Shown: positions 8,280 to 17,518, counted from the stretch's first letter. The stretch is 64,000 bases of DNA from Hyphomicrobiales bacterium (GCA_900473685.1 UCNE01000006.1:1-64000); one strand, 5' to 3'. Translations and numbers: made by a program. Notes: generated from the letters alone by a model not told the origin.

Positions 8280-9443
8280 TTAGAGCCGCTTCAGGCAATC
8301 GTCCAATTCATAGATGGCGCACAAAATGTGATAGAAGCTGCTGGCCGGCGCCGGTTCGTCGACAAAGCCGCCGTCGGCCTTTTGCTTGTCGCGCCAAAGC
8401 CCCTCGACCGGCGTATCGAGAAAACTCTGCAACGCTGTCGCGGCGCGAACAGCAGACCGCAGATACCGCTCACGCTCCTCGCCTTGCGTCAGCGCCGCGA
8501 AACGAATGGCGGCCTTCAGCCATTCCGTCTGCGGCCAAAGCCGGGCAATCGGATCGGCGACGGAAAAATCGTCCAGCAGCGTCATGACGGCGACATCGCG
8601 CGGCTGGGCAATGCCATATTGCTCGCCGATTTCAAACAGACGCCGCGCCTTGACCAGCGCATCGGCATTCCCACGCAACTCGGCCCAACGCAGCAAAAGC
8701 CAGGCCCATTCGAACTGATGACCGGGCTCGACAATGCGGCCCTTGTCACCCGGCATTGGCGCCCAGTCCTGATCGAAGAACTCACGCAGCGCGCCGGTTT
8801 CCCGGTCGATGAAATGCTCCATGCAGAGAAAGGCGATCTCATCGGCCAGATTGGTCCAGGCAACCGTATCAAACCCCTCCACCGTCTCGCTGGCAAGGCA
8901 TGCCTCGAACAGGTGCATATGCGGGTTGGAGCAAAGCGGCAAGCGTGATGGATTGTCTTCTTCAAACCCCATCACGGGATGTTTGCAATAGGCTTCCAGC
9001 CTGTCGCGTAGCGCATTGCTGCGGTCGATCATCTCCGCCTTGCGATCAGGAAACACCTGCGCCAGATAGGCAAAGGACAGAAGCGCGAAGGCCTGATTGT
9101 AGAGATCGAAAGAGGCGTCAATCAGAGTGCCGTCGGCATCCGCCAATGCGCCATAAAAACCGCTCGGCTGCAGGTAGACCCGGTCGAAATAGGCAAGCCC
9201 TTCGGTGGCGGGCGTCTGCCAGTCGCCGGGCCAACCACGTCGCCCGGCCTCGGCGAAGCAATAGACCTGACGCGGCTGGACGCGCGAACGCCGATTGGCC
9301 CGCGTCGGCTGGCCTGCCATGTCGATGGTCTCGACAAAGCCGCCGCCTACCCCATCAAAACCCTTGTCCCGCCAGAGCGGCAACGCCTTTTCGGAAAGCC
9401 ATTCGTTCAATTTTTCGGAGAAACCGGCAATATCCATTGTCAT
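8280..9443 (-). CDS. AGE-family sugar epimerase/isomerase (mannose isomerase-like)
   Basis: 387-residue (alpha/alpha)6-barrel enzyme of the N-acylglucosamine 2-epimerase family. Motifs include RVQPRQVYCFAEAGRRGW, the histidine in CSNPHMHLFEA, EPGHQFEWAWLLLRW and the terminal ASSFYHILCAIYEL, where the catalytic histidines normally sit. Bacterial members with these motifs isomerise free aldoses, for example D-mannose to D-fructose, or sugar phosphates. It is the last gene of a three-gene unit (ROK kinase, UPF0303 protein, this gene) with 13-14 base gaps. A fructokinase-like ROK enzyme in the same unit favours a mannose-to-fructose-to-fructose-6-phosphate route. The start ATG ATG-less alternative MDIAGF two codons in (9437) is equally possible. 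Confidence 0.85.
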   Translation of the reverse strand: MTMDIAGFSEKLNEWLSEKALPLWRDKGFDGVGGGFVETIDMAGQPTRANRRSRVQPRQVYCFAEAGRRGWPGDWQTPATEGLAYFDRVYLQPSGFYGALADADGTLIDASFDLYNQAFALLSFAYLAQVFPDRKAEMIDRSNALRDRLEAYCKHPVMGFEEDNPSRLPLCSNPHMHLFEACLASETVEGFDTVAWTNLADEIAFLCMEHFIDRETGALREFFDQDWAPMPGDKGRIVEPGHQFEWAWLLLRWAELRGNADALVKARRLFEIGEQYGIAQPRDVAVMTLLDDFSVADPIARLWPQTEWLKAAIRFAALTQGEERERYLRSAVRAATALQSFLDTPVEGLWRDKQKADGGFVDEPAPASSFYHILCAIYELDDCLKRL

Positions 9444-9457
9444 CTACCCGTTCAGCC

Positions 9458-9952
9458 TCATTCGCTCAGCTGCAGCCGGCCAAGATCCTTGCCGAGAAGT
9501 TTGGCAAGCGCTTCGATGACCATGGTGTGATCGTCGCGCTGCGGCAAGCCCGACACGGTGACGGCACCGATGCAGCCGGTGCCCTTGACGACGATCGGGA
9601 AGCTGCCGCCATGCGGCGCAAATTCCGCATCCGGCAAGCCAAACTTGGTGGTGATATCAGTGCCCTGCTTGGCGAGCGACAAACCCACCGCATAGCTGCT
9701 TTTCAGGAAGCGGAAGACGCAGTTGCGCTTGCGGCGCACCCAGTTCGGATTATCGGGCGTCGAACCTTCCAGCGCCGTATAGAATACCGGCATGGAAAAT
9801 AGGGTCACATCGATGACGACGCCGAGCTTGCGCTCCACTGCCATCTCGCGCAGCAGCGAACCCAGCGCCCAGCCCGTTTCCACGCTGAAACTGTCGAACT
9901 GAAGTTCGCTTTCTTGCAGTGCAATCCGCTCCAGATCCGCTTCGATAATCAT
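9458..9952 (-). CDS. UPF0303 / GlcG-HbpS-like protein
   Basis: 164-residue cytoplasmic protein of the UPF0303 family (YBR137W-like, heme-degrading-domain superfamily). Recognisable parts are WALGSLLREMAVERK, the loop ALEGSTPDNPNWVRRKRN, FAPHGGSFPI and the C-terminal GLPQRDDHTMVIEALA. The biochemical role of the family is not firmly established. HbpS/GlcG relatives bind heme or small ligands. The ATG at 9952 is fixed by GGAGG eight bases upstream. The longer frame to 10042 would overlap the kinase gene. It sits between the ROK kinase and the AGE isomerase, suggesting an accessory role in the same sugar pathway. Confidence 0.85.
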   Translation of the reverse strand: MIIEADLERIALQESELQFDSFSVETGWALGSLLREMAVERKLGVVIDVTLFSMPVFYTALEGSTPDNPNWVRRKRNCVFRFLKSSYAVGLSLAKQGTDITTKFGLPDAEFAPHGGSFPIVVKGTGCIGAVTVSGLPQRDDHTMVIEALAKLLGKDLGRLQLSE

Positions 9953-9965
9953 CGTATTTCCTCCA

Positions 9966-10862
9966 TCAATCCTTCCAGAGCCATGCAGCACCGCGCACGC
10001 CGGAACTGTCGCCATGCACCGCCTTGCGGATCGGCGTTTCAAAGCTGTCGCCGAAGATGTATTTGACGATCAGGTCCGGCAATTCGTCGTAGATCTCATC
10101 GACATTCGACATGCCGCCACCCAGCACGAACACATCCGGATCGACGATATTGGTCAATAGCGCCAGGCTGCGGGCAAGCCGGTCGACAAAGCGCTCGTAA
10201 ACGGCGGTTGCCACCGGTTCGCCCTTGCGCTTGTCGGCAATGATATCGCGGCCGCGCCGATCGGCACCCGTGGTCAAGCGATAGTCCAGCTCTACCCCGG
10301 TGCCGCAAGCGTACATGTCGAGGCAGCCATGCTTGCCGCACCAGCATTTGTGGCCGGGATATTCGTCCCTAGTCATCCAGGGCAGCGGATAATGGCCAAT
10401 TTCAGCGGCAATGCCCTGATAACCGGCATGCACATGCTTGCCGATCGCCAGCCCGCCGCCATGACCGGTCCCGACGATTACGCCGAAAACTGTATGCGCG
10501 TCCCTGCCGGCACCATCGACGGCTTCCGAAATCGCCAGGCAATTGGCATCATTGGCAAGCCGGACCTCACGCCCGAGTGCGGCGCCAAGATCGCGCCCCA
10601 GCGGCTGGCCATTGAGAAGCACTGCGTTGGAATTGCGCACGATACCTGTGCGCGGATTGGGGCTACCGGGAATGCCGATACCGATCGTTCCGGTTTCGCC
10701 GGCGCTCTGCTCAGCCGCAGCGACAAGCTCCTGCACGGCGCGGATACAGGCATCGTAGCCACTGGTCGGCGTGGCGATGCGATGCCTTGCCCGTGTTGCG
10801 CCATCGCGATCGAGCGCGATGACTTCCATTTTCGTACCGCCCCAATCAATTCCGATGAACAT
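9966..10862 (-). CDS. ROK-family sugar kinase (fructokinase/mannokinase-like)
   Basis: 298-residue ATP-dependent hexose kinase of the ROK family. The N-terminal phosphate loop is IDWGGTKMEV. LANDANCLAISEA contains the catalytic Asp (about residue 103). GTGHGGGLAIGKHVHAG follows, then the zinc site in EIGHYPL and GHKCWCGKHGCLDMYACG. The usual Glu after the last zinc Cys (GCLE or GCIE) is Asp here. The motif layout resembles the Mak/fructokinase group more than glucokinases. ROK repressors carry an N-terminal helix-turn-helix, absent here, so this is an enzyme. First gene of a three-gene operon with the UPF0303 protein and the AGE isomerase. Its upstream region (10863-11080) shows no further gene. 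Confidence 0.88.
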   Translation of the reverse strand: MFIGIDWGGTKMEVIALDRDGATRARHRIATPTSGYDACIRAVQELVAAAEQSAGETGTIGIGIPGSPNPRTGIVRNSNAVLLNGQPLGRDLGAALGREVRLANDANCLAISEAVDGAGRDAHTVFGVIVGTGHGGGLAIGKHVHAGYQGIAAEIGHYPLPWMTRDEYPGHKCWCGKHGCLDMYACGTGVELDYRLTTGADRRGRDIIADKRKGEPVATAVYERFVDRLARSLALLTNIVDPDVFVLGGGMSNVDEIYDELPDLIVKYIFGDSFETPIRKAVHGDSSGVRGAAWLWKD

Positions 10863-11080
10863 GCTGGATCAAACTCTATGGATGTCGTTGTCAAAGGCGG
10901 CGCCGTCGCGGCCGGGTCTCCTCCCCGTTTCGCCGCACCCTGCTTATCATCGGAAAACCGTTCCGCGCCAGCCCCGGCCTGCATCACGCACATTAGAAAA
11001 CCCAGTTCGCAGAAAACCATCCAAACCACGCCGGAAACACTTGGCTTCCACGCCCACCTTTTGTAAGGGTTCTTCAGGTC

Positions 11081-11157
11081 GGTCCCATAGCTCAGCAGGA
11101 TAGAGCGCAAGATTCCTAATCTTGAGGCCACTGGTTCGAATCCAGTTGGGATCACCA
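11081..11157 (+). tRNA. tRNA-Arg (anticodon CCT)
   Basis: A complete cloverleaf. The acceptor arm GGTCCCA pairs with TGGGATC, followed by discriminator A and an encoded CCA (11155-11157). The D arm is GCTC/GAGC. The anticodon stem is CAAGA/TCTTG with loop TTCCTAA, giving CCT at 11115-11117. The T arm is ACTGG/CCAGT with TTCGAAT. It reads AGG arginine codons. No integrase or attachment-site repeat is seen beside it. Confidence 0.97.
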
Positions 11158-11373
11158 CCTGTTCTCTCCTGCCTTGAACATCTTCGGGAGAATGCGCAAG
11201 GGGCAGGCATGGTCCCCAATCTCTACCCCACTTTATCGAGCAACTCGTCCGCAGTTTTCAGCTTTCAGTGCGCGCTGCGGGTGTCAATGCGGAGATAACC
11301 TGACTTGATCCGGCGAGCGGCTTCGAGTTGTCGGGCGCTTGGTATGACATTCAATGCAGAATAGCCGACATGT
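11158..11373. other. Spacer between tRNA-Arg and the sulfatase terminator
   Basis: No open frame with a ribosome binding site, no repeat of the tRNA 3' end and no integrase remnant. I see nothing functional besides the hairpin that follows. Confidence 0.5.
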
Positions 11374-11403
11374 ATCGGACGCACGGATAAAGGTGCGTCC
11401 GAT
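11374..11403 (-). terminator. Strong hairpin downstream of the sulfatase gene
   Basis: ATCGGACGCAC (11374-11384) and GTGCGTCCGAT (11393-11403) form a perfect 11-bp stem with an 8-base loop, 24 bases beyond the sulfatase stop. There is no T-run, so it is either a weak or factor-assisted terminator or an mRNA 3'-end stabiliser. Confidence 0.5.
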
Positions 11404-11426
11404 GAATAGCAGAACAGGAGCGTGAC

Positions 11427-13037
11427 TTATTTTTCGATACCGCGATCCTTGAACGACTGATCGATCACCTTGTCTACCTCGGCGCGGATGCCTTCGAGAT
11501 TGAAGCTCGCGCCGCGCTGGCTCGGCGGATATTTGACGAACGTCTCCAACAGACTTGCTGCCTGCATCGTCCCCTTTACCAGAAGATAGTCGTTTCGCAC
11601 CAGGAAGTCGTTATACTGGTCTGAGACGACATCCGCCCGCTCGTAAGGATCCATGCGCAGGTTGAATAGCTTGGGCACCCGCCAGGTGACGAGCGGTGTC
11701 TGCCAGACGGCGAAGCCGCCGGGCGCTGGTTGCTCGTGGAAGACGACCTTCCAGTCATCAAACCGTGTCGCCACGAGACTGCCGTCGTCATCGAAATAGT
11801 AGAAATCTTTACGGGCGCTCTTGTCGGATTTGCCCGTCAAGTAGTCGAGTTGATTATAACCGTCGAGATGGTTTTTGAAGGTTACCGTGCCGCCATCGGG
11901 TTTCCAGCCGTCCAAGAGACGGGTTTTGACGTCGGTGTCGCCCGCCGCTGCCAGAAGGGTCGGGAACCAGTCCAGACCGGACATCATCTGGGTGGAAACC
12001 TCACCGGCCTTGACCTTCCCCGGCCAGCGAACCAGGGCCGGTACGCGGAAGGCACCTTCCCAGTTGGTGTCCTTTTCACTGCGGAATGGGGTCGTTGCCG
12101 CATCAGGCCATGACCATTGGTTCGGGCCGTTGTCGGTCGTGTAGACGACGATGGTGTTGTCGGAGATGCCGAGGTCATCCAGCGTCTTCAGCAGCTTGCC
12201 GACATCGCCGTCATGCTCCAGCATGCCGTCGGCATAGTCGTTGCCAACCATGCCACTCTGGCCGCGCATCGATTCGCGCACATGGGTGAAGGCGTGCATG
12301 CGCGTCGTGTTCATCCAGGTGAAGAACGGCTTCTTCTCCTTCGCCTTCCGTTCGATGAAGTCGATTGCGGCGGCGGTCGTCTCGTCGTCGATCGTTTCCA
12401 TGCGCTTTTTGGTCAGCGCGCCAGTGTCCTCGATCTTGCCGTCGGCAGAGGCCTTGAGGACACCACGGGGATTATAGGCCTTCAGGAAAGCCGGATCGTC
12501 CTTCGGCCAATATGGCGCTTCCGGCTCTTCCTCGGCATTGAGATGGTAGAGGTTTCCGAAGAACTCATCGAATCCGTGGTTGGTCGGCAGAAATTCGTCC
12601 TTGTCACCGAGATGGTTCTTGCCAAACTGGCCCGTCGCATAACCGAGCGGCTTCAACGCCTGGGCGATGGTGATGTCGCCCGCTTGCAGGCCAACTGGCG
12701 CACCAGGTGCACCAACCTTGCACAACCCGGTTCGCAAGCACACCTGCCCCGTGATGAAAGTCGAACGCCCTGCCGTGCAACTGTTCTCGGCATAATAGTC
12801 CGTGAACATCATGCCTTCCTTGGCGATCCGGTCGATGTTCGGTGTCTTGTAGCCGAGCACACCCATCGAGTAGGCCGAAATATTGGTCTGGCCGATGTCG
12901 TCGCCAAAGATCACGAGGATGTTCGGTCTGGTGGCCGCAGCGTCCTGTGCCTGTGCGGTCGCGAAAGGCGCGGCCACCAATGTCATCGCGGCTGCGGCTG
13001 TGGCGCTCAGCAGCCTGCGGGAAAGTTTACTGGTCAT
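11427..13037 (-). CDS. Exported arylsulfatase (sulfatase family)
   Basis: 536-residue sulfatase of the alkaline-phosphatase superfamily. A signal peptide (MTSKLSRRLL, then an Ala-rich core ending near ATAQAQD) indicates export to the periplasm. The metal-binding N-terminus is RPNILVIFGDDIGQTN. The formylglycine motif is NSCTAGRSTFITG (Cys about residue 87), fitting C-x-A-x-R, so the Cys would be converted by a formylglycine-generating enzyme, not encoded nearby. FGKNHLGD, MHAFTHV and YTTDNGPNQWSWPD supply the other active-site residues. Role: release of sulfate from sulfate esters, probably under sulfur limitation. The ATG follows GGGAGACC. It lies about 5 kb from the organosulfur island, which is consistent with, but does not prove, a shared physiological role. 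Confidence 0.92.
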   Translation of the reverse strand: MTSKLSRRLLSATAAAAMTLVAAPFATAQAQDAAATRPNILVIFGDDIGQTNISAYSMGVLGYKTPNIDRIAKEGMMFTDYYAENSCTAGRSTFITGQVCLRTGLCKVGAPGAPVGLQAGDITIAQALKPLGYATGQFGKNHLGDKDEFLPTNHGFDEFFGNLYHLNAEEEPEAPYWPKDDPAFLKAYNPRGVLKASADGKIEDTGALTKKRMETIDDETTAAAIDFIERKAKEKKPFFTWMNTTRMHAFTHVRESMRGQSGMVGNDYADGMLEHDGDVGKLLKTLDDLGISDNTIVVYTTDNGPNQWSWPDAATTPFRSEKDTNWEGAFRVPALVRWPGKVKAGEVSTQMMSGLDWFPTLLAAAGDTDVKTRLLDGWKPDGGTVTFKNHLDGYNQLDYLTGKSDKSARKDFYYFDDDGSLVATRFDDWKVVFHEQPAPGGFAVWQTPLVTWRVPKLFNLRMDPYERADVVSDQYNDFLVRNDYLLVKGTMQAASLLETFVKYPPSQRGASFNLEGIRAEVDKVIDQSFKDRGIEK

Positions 13038-13396
13038 GATGGTCTCCCATCGTGTCGGGTTTGAAAGTTTCCGGACATTACGGATCTCCTCTTTGCGGGA
13101 CAGCCGGGCTGTCCTGGCAGGTCGCTTTTTCGACCCTGCAAATCTGATCGGAAAATCCGCCGGAGGAAGTACGTTACTGTAACAATCGGAACGATCCGAT
13201 GAAAAAAGGCCTCAGCCCTGCTCGCGGCCAATCAATGCCGTGGCCGGTCCTGCTGTGATCGCACGGAAAAACGGGCAGGTTTGGGTCGGCCTGCAGCCCC
13301 GTGGGGTGGCCGCCAACCTTGGATCAACGCGAAATATCTGGGAAGTCAGGACAACCAGCTGGATGCAGCCGTACCGGCATCAGCAAGCAAGTGTGG
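13038..13396. other. Sulfatase upstream region
   Basis: Non-coding stretch of about 360 bases upstream of the sulfatase. It holds an 11-bp palindrome GTTACTGTAAC at 13173-13183, about 140 bases before the start codon, which may be an operator. I could not identify a -35/-10 pair with confidence. The short open frames here have no ribosome binding sites. Confidence 0.4.
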
Positions 13397-13426
13397 TTGC
13401 AGGGGCATGCCAGCATCCCCCTGCAA
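13397..13426 (-). terminator. Hairpin after the small lipoprotein gene
   Basis: TTGCAGGGGCATGC and GCATCCCCCTGCAA form a near-perfect inverted repeat (one mismatch) 20 bases past the lipoprotein stop codon. It lacks a T-run, so its efficiency as a terminator is uncertain. Confidence 0.5.
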
Positions 13427-13445
13427 GGGGTTCGTTCAACGAACG

Positions 13446-13610
13446 TCAGTAGCCGACGCGTACGCCGCCCGCATCCGAAGCGCCGAAGTCCGGTACCGGG
13501 CCGTAGCCCTGGTATTGCGCATAAGTGGTGTTGTTCGCGCCGGTGCTTGCGCATCCCGAAAGCGCCAGAAGCGCCAGCGCTGCAACGGCCATCAGAGATT
13601 TAAGGGGCAT
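13446..13610 (-). CDS. Small lipoprotein
   Basis: 54-residue protein beginning MPLKSLMAVAALALL and followed by the lipobox LSGC, so it should be cleaved and lipidated at Cys 20. The mature part, about 35 residues, is unstructured-looking (STGANNTTYAQYQGYGPVPD), with a Gly-rich C-terminus. The ATG at 13610 is preceded by AGGAG seven bases upstream, so the longer frame to 13655 is not the real start. No family recognised. It is monocistronic, between the sulfatase upstream region and the PLP-enzyme terminator. Confidence 0.75.
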   Translation of the reverse strand: MPLKSLMAVAALALLALSGCASTGANNTTYAQYQGYGPVPDFGASDAGGVRVGY

Positions 13611-13785
13611 GGTTTTCTCCTGTCGAGGGAAGTGGCCGGAAGGCCGGATGGCCATGGCAAATGTTCGTCTAAATCATCTGCAATGACAAGTAGGGCCATC
13701 CCTGCGAAAGGCGAGATAACAAACGACAGCGTAAACGCAATTTGAAGAGAAGGCCGCGTGGCGGAAAAACCGCGGAGATACCGGC

Positions 13786-13812
13786 AAAGAAAAAGGCCGG
13801 GTGAAAACCCGA
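13786..13812 (-). terminator. Intrinsic terminator of the PLP-enzyme gene
   Basis: On the minus strand CGGGT, loop TTTC, ACCCG, extended outward to a 9-bp stem with one wobble pair, is followed by CCTTTTTCTTT. It lies about 140 bases beyond the stop of the cystathionine gamma-synthase-family gene. Confidence 0.75.
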
Positions 13813-13953
13813 CCTCTCCGACCCATCTCGACAACAGTTGCCAGTACATCCGTGGTCAACCGCTGGAAACGAATTCCATGAGCGTAATATGGCAAGCGAA
13901 TGTAACCGTTTCAAGACAAAGCGAAAAATAAGAAAAAATCGTCGCCGGATATG

Positions 13954-15237
13954 TCAGGCGGCGTCCAGCGCCATTGTCAGGTCGGCGATCAGATCATCCG
14001 GATGTTCAATGCCGATCGACAGGCGGATGGTGGATTCAAGCACCCCGATCCGTTGGCGAACCTCCAGTGGCACGCCGGAATGGGTCATGCTTGCCGGATG
14101 GCTGGCCAGCGATTCCGTACCGCCGAGACTGACGGCGAGCTTGAAGATCTGCAGCGCATTGAGAAACTTGAAGGACGCCGGCTGGCCACCCCGGATATCG
14201 AAGGAAAAGGTCGATCCCGCCCCGGTGCATTGTGCCGCGAATGTTTTCCCAAGGGCTGATGCCGGGTCATGATACGGCAGATAGTGGATGCCCGCGACCT
14301 TCGGATGATCCTTCAGAAAATTGGCAATTTCGAGAGCGTTGTTGTTGGCCTTCTCCATGCGGATCGACAGTGTTTCCAGCGACCGCCCCAGCATCCAGCA
14401 GGAATGTGGGTCAAGCTGCGTACCAATGGCACCGCGCAGCGCCTTAACCTGTTTCATCACCGCTTTTGCGCCGAGAGCCGCCCCGGCAATCAGGTCTGAA
14501 TGGCCCCCGACATACTTGGTCAGCGAATAGAGCGAGATATCGGCGCCATGCTCGATCGGCCGCTGGAAAACCGGGCCAAGCAGGGTATTGTCGCAGGCAA
14601 TGATCGGCGTGTGCCCCTGTTTCCTGCCGATCGCATCGGCGATCCTGCGGATCATCGCGACATCGACGAGACTGTTGGTAGGGTTTGCCGGCGTTTCGAT
14701 CAGGATCACCGAGACCCGGCCTTTCGCCATCGCCTCTTCAGCAGCCGATTGCACGGACGCCTCGTTGACGCCGTCGGCAAAGCCGACAGCAGCGACACCC
14801 ATATTGAGAAAGGTCTTTGCCAACAGCGTTTCGGTACCGCCATAGAGCGGCTGCGAATGAAGGATGGCATCGCCCGGCCGCACGAACGCCAGGAGCGTCG
14901 TTGCGATCGCCGACATGCCGGAAGAAAACAGCGCACAGCTTTCCGTGCGCTCGTAGACAGCGAGGCGATCCTCGACGATTTCACTGTTGGGGTGATTGAA
15001 GCGGGAATAGACCAGCCCTGCTCCGGTCCCTGCAGGCGGCTCGCGGCGGCCGGAAACGAAATCGAAGAAATCGCGTCCTTCCTCGGCCGACTTGAACACG
15101 AACGTCGACGTCAGAAACACCGGCGGCTTGACCGCCCCTTCGGAGAGTTCCGGATCGTAGCCGTAGTTCAGCATCAGCGTTTCAGGATGCAGTTTGTGAT
15201 TGCCGATATGAGTCTTGGAGGGGTGTGGAGCGGTCAT
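13954..15237 (-). CDS. Cystathionine gamma-synthase / methionine gamma-lyase family PLP enzyme
   Basis: 427-residue cytoplasmic PLP-dependent enzyme of the Cys/Met metabolism family. The cofactor Lys lies in [11 protein letters not shown]. The phosphate-binding part is [12 protein letters not shown] and the substrate loop is [19 protein letters not shown] and [19 protein letters not shown] are also typical. The position corresponding to the active-site Cys of true methionine gamma-lyases (LYGC) is Gly here. A synthase or another lyase activity (sulfhydrylase, cystathionine synthesis) is therefore as likely as methionine degradation. The ATG at 15237 is preceded by GGAG at 8 bases. An upstream in-frame start at 15267 is less likely. 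A good terminator follows, so it is probably monocistronic. Confidence 0.88.
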   Translation of the reverse strand: MTAPHPSKTHIGNHKLHPETLMLNYGYDPELSEGAVKPPVFLTSTFVFKSAEEGRDFFDFVSGRREPPAGTGAGLVYSRFNHPNSEIVEDRLAVYERTESCALFSSGMSAIATTLLAFVRPGDAILHSQPLYGGTETLLAKTFLNMGVAAVGFADGVNEASVQSAAEEAMAKGRVSVILIETPANPTNSLVDVAMIRRIADAIGRKQGHTPIIACDNTLLGPVFQRPIEHGADISLYSLTKYVGGHSDLIAGAALGAKAVMKQVKALRGAIGTQLDPHSCWMLGRSLETLSIRMEKANNNALEIANFLKDHPKVAGIHYLPYHDPASALGKTFAAQCTGAGSTFSFDIRGGQPASFKFLNALQIFKLAVSLGGTESLASHPASMTHSGVPLEVRQRIGVLESTIRLSIGIEHPDDLIADLTMALDAA

Positions 15238-15404
15238 GGCAGTCTCCGGGATGGGTGTGACTGCCACAGTCTACATCAATTTTCGCCACCGCTTCTTGCC
15301 AATCTTCCGGCTTTTTCATCCGAAAATTGCGCGGCTGCGAGAGATAAAACCGGAAAGCGGAACATGGTGAACTGAAGCTCATCCCGCGCTCATGCCCGCA
15401 ACGG

Positions 15405-17135
15405 TCAATCCGCCGCGCCGCTCTTGAGACTGCCAGGCACATTCATCTTCTTGCGCTCCCGGGCCATGTCGCTGACGGCGGCACGCAGGCGTGGGTGCCG
15501 CGCCATGAAGATGTTGAAATCGCGCCGGTCGAGCTTCAGGAACTGGCAGAAATCCACTGCGATCACATCGGCGGTGCGCAGCCCGCCGCTGAGCAGCGCC
15601 ATCTCGCCAAAAAATGCGCCCGCCTCCAGCATGATCGCGTTGCCGGGCAGGCGAACTTCGGCGGCACCAGACGAGATGAAATACATAGCATCGCCACGTT
15701 CCCCAACCCGGATCACCTTGTCTCCCGGCGAAGCGGAGGCCGGACGGAACAGGAGGAGAAGCTCCTCGAGCGCATGCTCGTTGACTTCGGAAAACAGCGG
15801 AAAGGTATGAACCAGCTGCTGTTTCTTCAGTTGCTGCTGGCTTTCCTTTTCATCAACCCGCGCCTTGATGACGTCGAGCTCACGGCTCAACACCGCAAGT
15901 TTTCGCGCACCATAGTTTGGCGCGGTGCTACTGAGCGCTGTGTTCAGCTTTGCCGCAGCCCAAAAAATCAGCGGATTGAGGGTAATCGACAGGATGGCGC
16001 CTGCCAGGACGAGGTCGTATCCCTCCTGTGACATCAGGCCCAGGGAAACGCCGAGACCGGCGACGATGAAGGAAAACTCGCCGATCTGCGCAAGGCTTGC
16101 CGCCACGGTCAGCGCCATCGACAGGGGATAGCGCAGCAACAGCACGAATCCCGCAGCAATCAGCGATTTTCCAAGCGTGATAATCGCCAGGATGGCGAGG
16201 ACCGCAAGCGGCTGATTGATCAGGATCATCGGGCTGAACAGCATACCGACGGACACGAAGAACAGCACCGAAAAGGCATTCTGCAACGGCAGCGAATCGG
16301 CCGCTGCCCGATGACTGAGATGTGATTCGCTCATGACTACGCCGGCGAAGAATGCGCCGAGTGCAAACGAAACACCAAAAAGCGTGGCCGAACCGAAGGC
16401 GATGCCAAGCGCAATGGCAAGAACCGTCAGCGTGAACAGCTCGCGCGATCCGGTGCGGGCAACCAGCGTCAGAAGCCAGGGAACGATTCGTGGCCCAAGA
16501 ACAATGGCAAGAACGGCGAATGCACCGAGCTTGACCAGGGTCAGCACGATCGTCAGCGCAACCGGCGTTGAACTGACCTCTGCTCCGTGCGCCGCGGCAC
16601 CTTGCGCACCCAGAACCTCGGCGACGATCGGCAGCAGAACGAGTGCCAGCACCATCGCCAGGTCCTCGACGATCAGCCATCCGATGGCCACCCGGCCATT
16701 CGGCGAGTTGACCAGATTTCGCTCCTCCAGCGCCTTGAGCAGAACGACAGTACTGGCAACCGAGATGCTCAGGCCGAAGACCAGTCCGGCGCCGAGGTTC
16801 CAGCCCCACAATGTACTGAGGCCGATCCCCAGAAGCGTTGCCAGGATGATCTGGCCGATGGCGCCCGGGATGGCCACGCCACGAACGGCGATAAGATCCG
16901 CGGCGGAGAAATGCAGGCCGACGCCGAACATCAGCAGAATGACACCGATCTCGGCGAGCTGGCTGGCCAACGCCGTATCTGCTGTAAACCCGGGCGTAAA
17001 AGGTCCCATCAGAATACCGGCAACCAGATATCCAACCAGTGGCGGCAGCCGAAGCCGGTCCGCGAAATAACCACAGCCGGCTGCCAGCACGAAGCTGATC
17101 GCGACCGTCGCTACCAATGCCATATCCTGATGCAC
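15405..17135 (-). CDS. CPA2 cation:proton antiporter with C-terminal cyclic-nucleotide-binding domain
   Basis: 576-residue inner-membrane antiporter of the KefB/YbaL group. About twelve membrane helices occupy residues 1-395, with the family signatures LPPLVGYLVAGILMGP and GVSFALGAFFAGVVMSE. A coiled linker (about 405-435, Lys/Gln/Glu rich) leads to a cNMP-binding fold (about 445-560) with PGDKVIRVGERGDAMYFISS and GAFFGEMALLSGGLRTADV. This domain replaces the TrkA-N nucleotide domain of classical KefB/KefC. Likely exchanges K+ or Na+ for H+ under control of a small ligand. The start is GTG at 17135 with a G-rich site upstream. The in-frame ATG at 17123 has SD-like AGGA too close. Confidence 0.9.
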   Translation of the reverse strand: MHQDMALVATVAISFVLAAGCGYFADRLRLPPLVGYLVAGILMGPFTPGFTADTALASQLAEIGVILLMFGVGLHFSAADLIAVRGVAIPGAIGQIILATLLGIGLSTLWGWNLGAGLVFGLSISVASTVVLLKALEERNLVNSPNGRVAIGWLIVEDLAMVLALVLLPIVAEVLGAQGAAAHGAEVSSTPVALTIVLTLVKLGAFAVLAIVLGPRIVPWLLTLVARTGSRELFTLTVLAIALGIAFGSATLFGVSFALGAFFAGVVMSESHLSHRAAADSLPLQNAFSVLFFVSVGMLFSPMILINQPLAVLAILAIITLGKSLIAAGFVLLLRYPLSMALTVAASLAQIGEFSFIVAGLGVSLGLMSQEGYDLVLAGAILSITLNPLIFWAAAKLNTALSSTAPNYGARKLAVLSRELDVIKARVDEKESQQQLKKQQLVHTFPLFSEVNEHALEELLLLFRPASASPGDKVIRVGERGDAMYFISSGAAEVRLPGNAIMLEAGAFFGEMALLSGGLRTADVIAVDFCQFLKLDRRDFNIFMARHPRLRAAVSDMARERKKMNVPGSLKSGAAD

Positions 17136-17335
17136 GCACTACCCCCGGCTACTCTTCATCCCGCCAATAAGATGTATTTGCATAATAAGCCGCCAGCAAG
17201 CACCCAACCAATACCATATAGAGGTAAGGCGCCTTGCCGCTCCTGGTGGTTCCTGCAGCAGGTCTCCAGCGCCTGTCTTCGGAACAAGCCCTTGCTCCAG
17301 ACGTTTGCAGACATGCTTAAACAGGAAAAGAAACA

Positions 17336-17473
17336 ATGCAAATGACCATGCGCGCCGTTGTCTTCGTCATCGTCGGGTCGATTTTGAGCATTCTTGCGAT
17401 CAAATATGCCGACAACGATCTGAACGCAGCAGTTCCGATGATGGATCCGGCCGCCGACGCCGCACCGGTCTGA
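17336..17473 (+). CDS. Small single-pass membrane protein
   Basis: 45-residue frame not obvious to size-limited gene finders. It starts at ATG with AGGAAAAG about five bases upstream. The N-terminus MQMTMR leads into one strongly hydrophobic helix (AVVFVIVGSILSILAI), then a short acidic tail (KYADNDLNAAVPMM, ending DAAPV). The predicted topology is one membrane segment with an acidic 22-residue C-terminal tail. No family recognised. It stands alone between the antiporter (divergent) and a 70-residue conserved protein. Confidence 0.6.
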   Translation: MQMTMRAVVFVIVGSILSILAIKYADNDLNAAVPMMDPAADAAPV

Positions 17474-17518
17474 TCCTGCGATAAAAAACCGCCACAATCC
17501 ATCGTCACTCGTATCGAT

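Noticed and set aside
11081-11157. tRNA-Arg as an attachment site for an integrated element
   Set aside because: No integrase gene and no copy of the tRNA 3' end was found in the window. Flanking genes are ordinary chromosomal ones.
15928-17139. A 403-codon minus-strand frame inside the antiporter gene
   Set aside because: Out-of-frame overlap of the CPA2 antiporter. Composition rich in Arg, Cys and His with no membrane helices.
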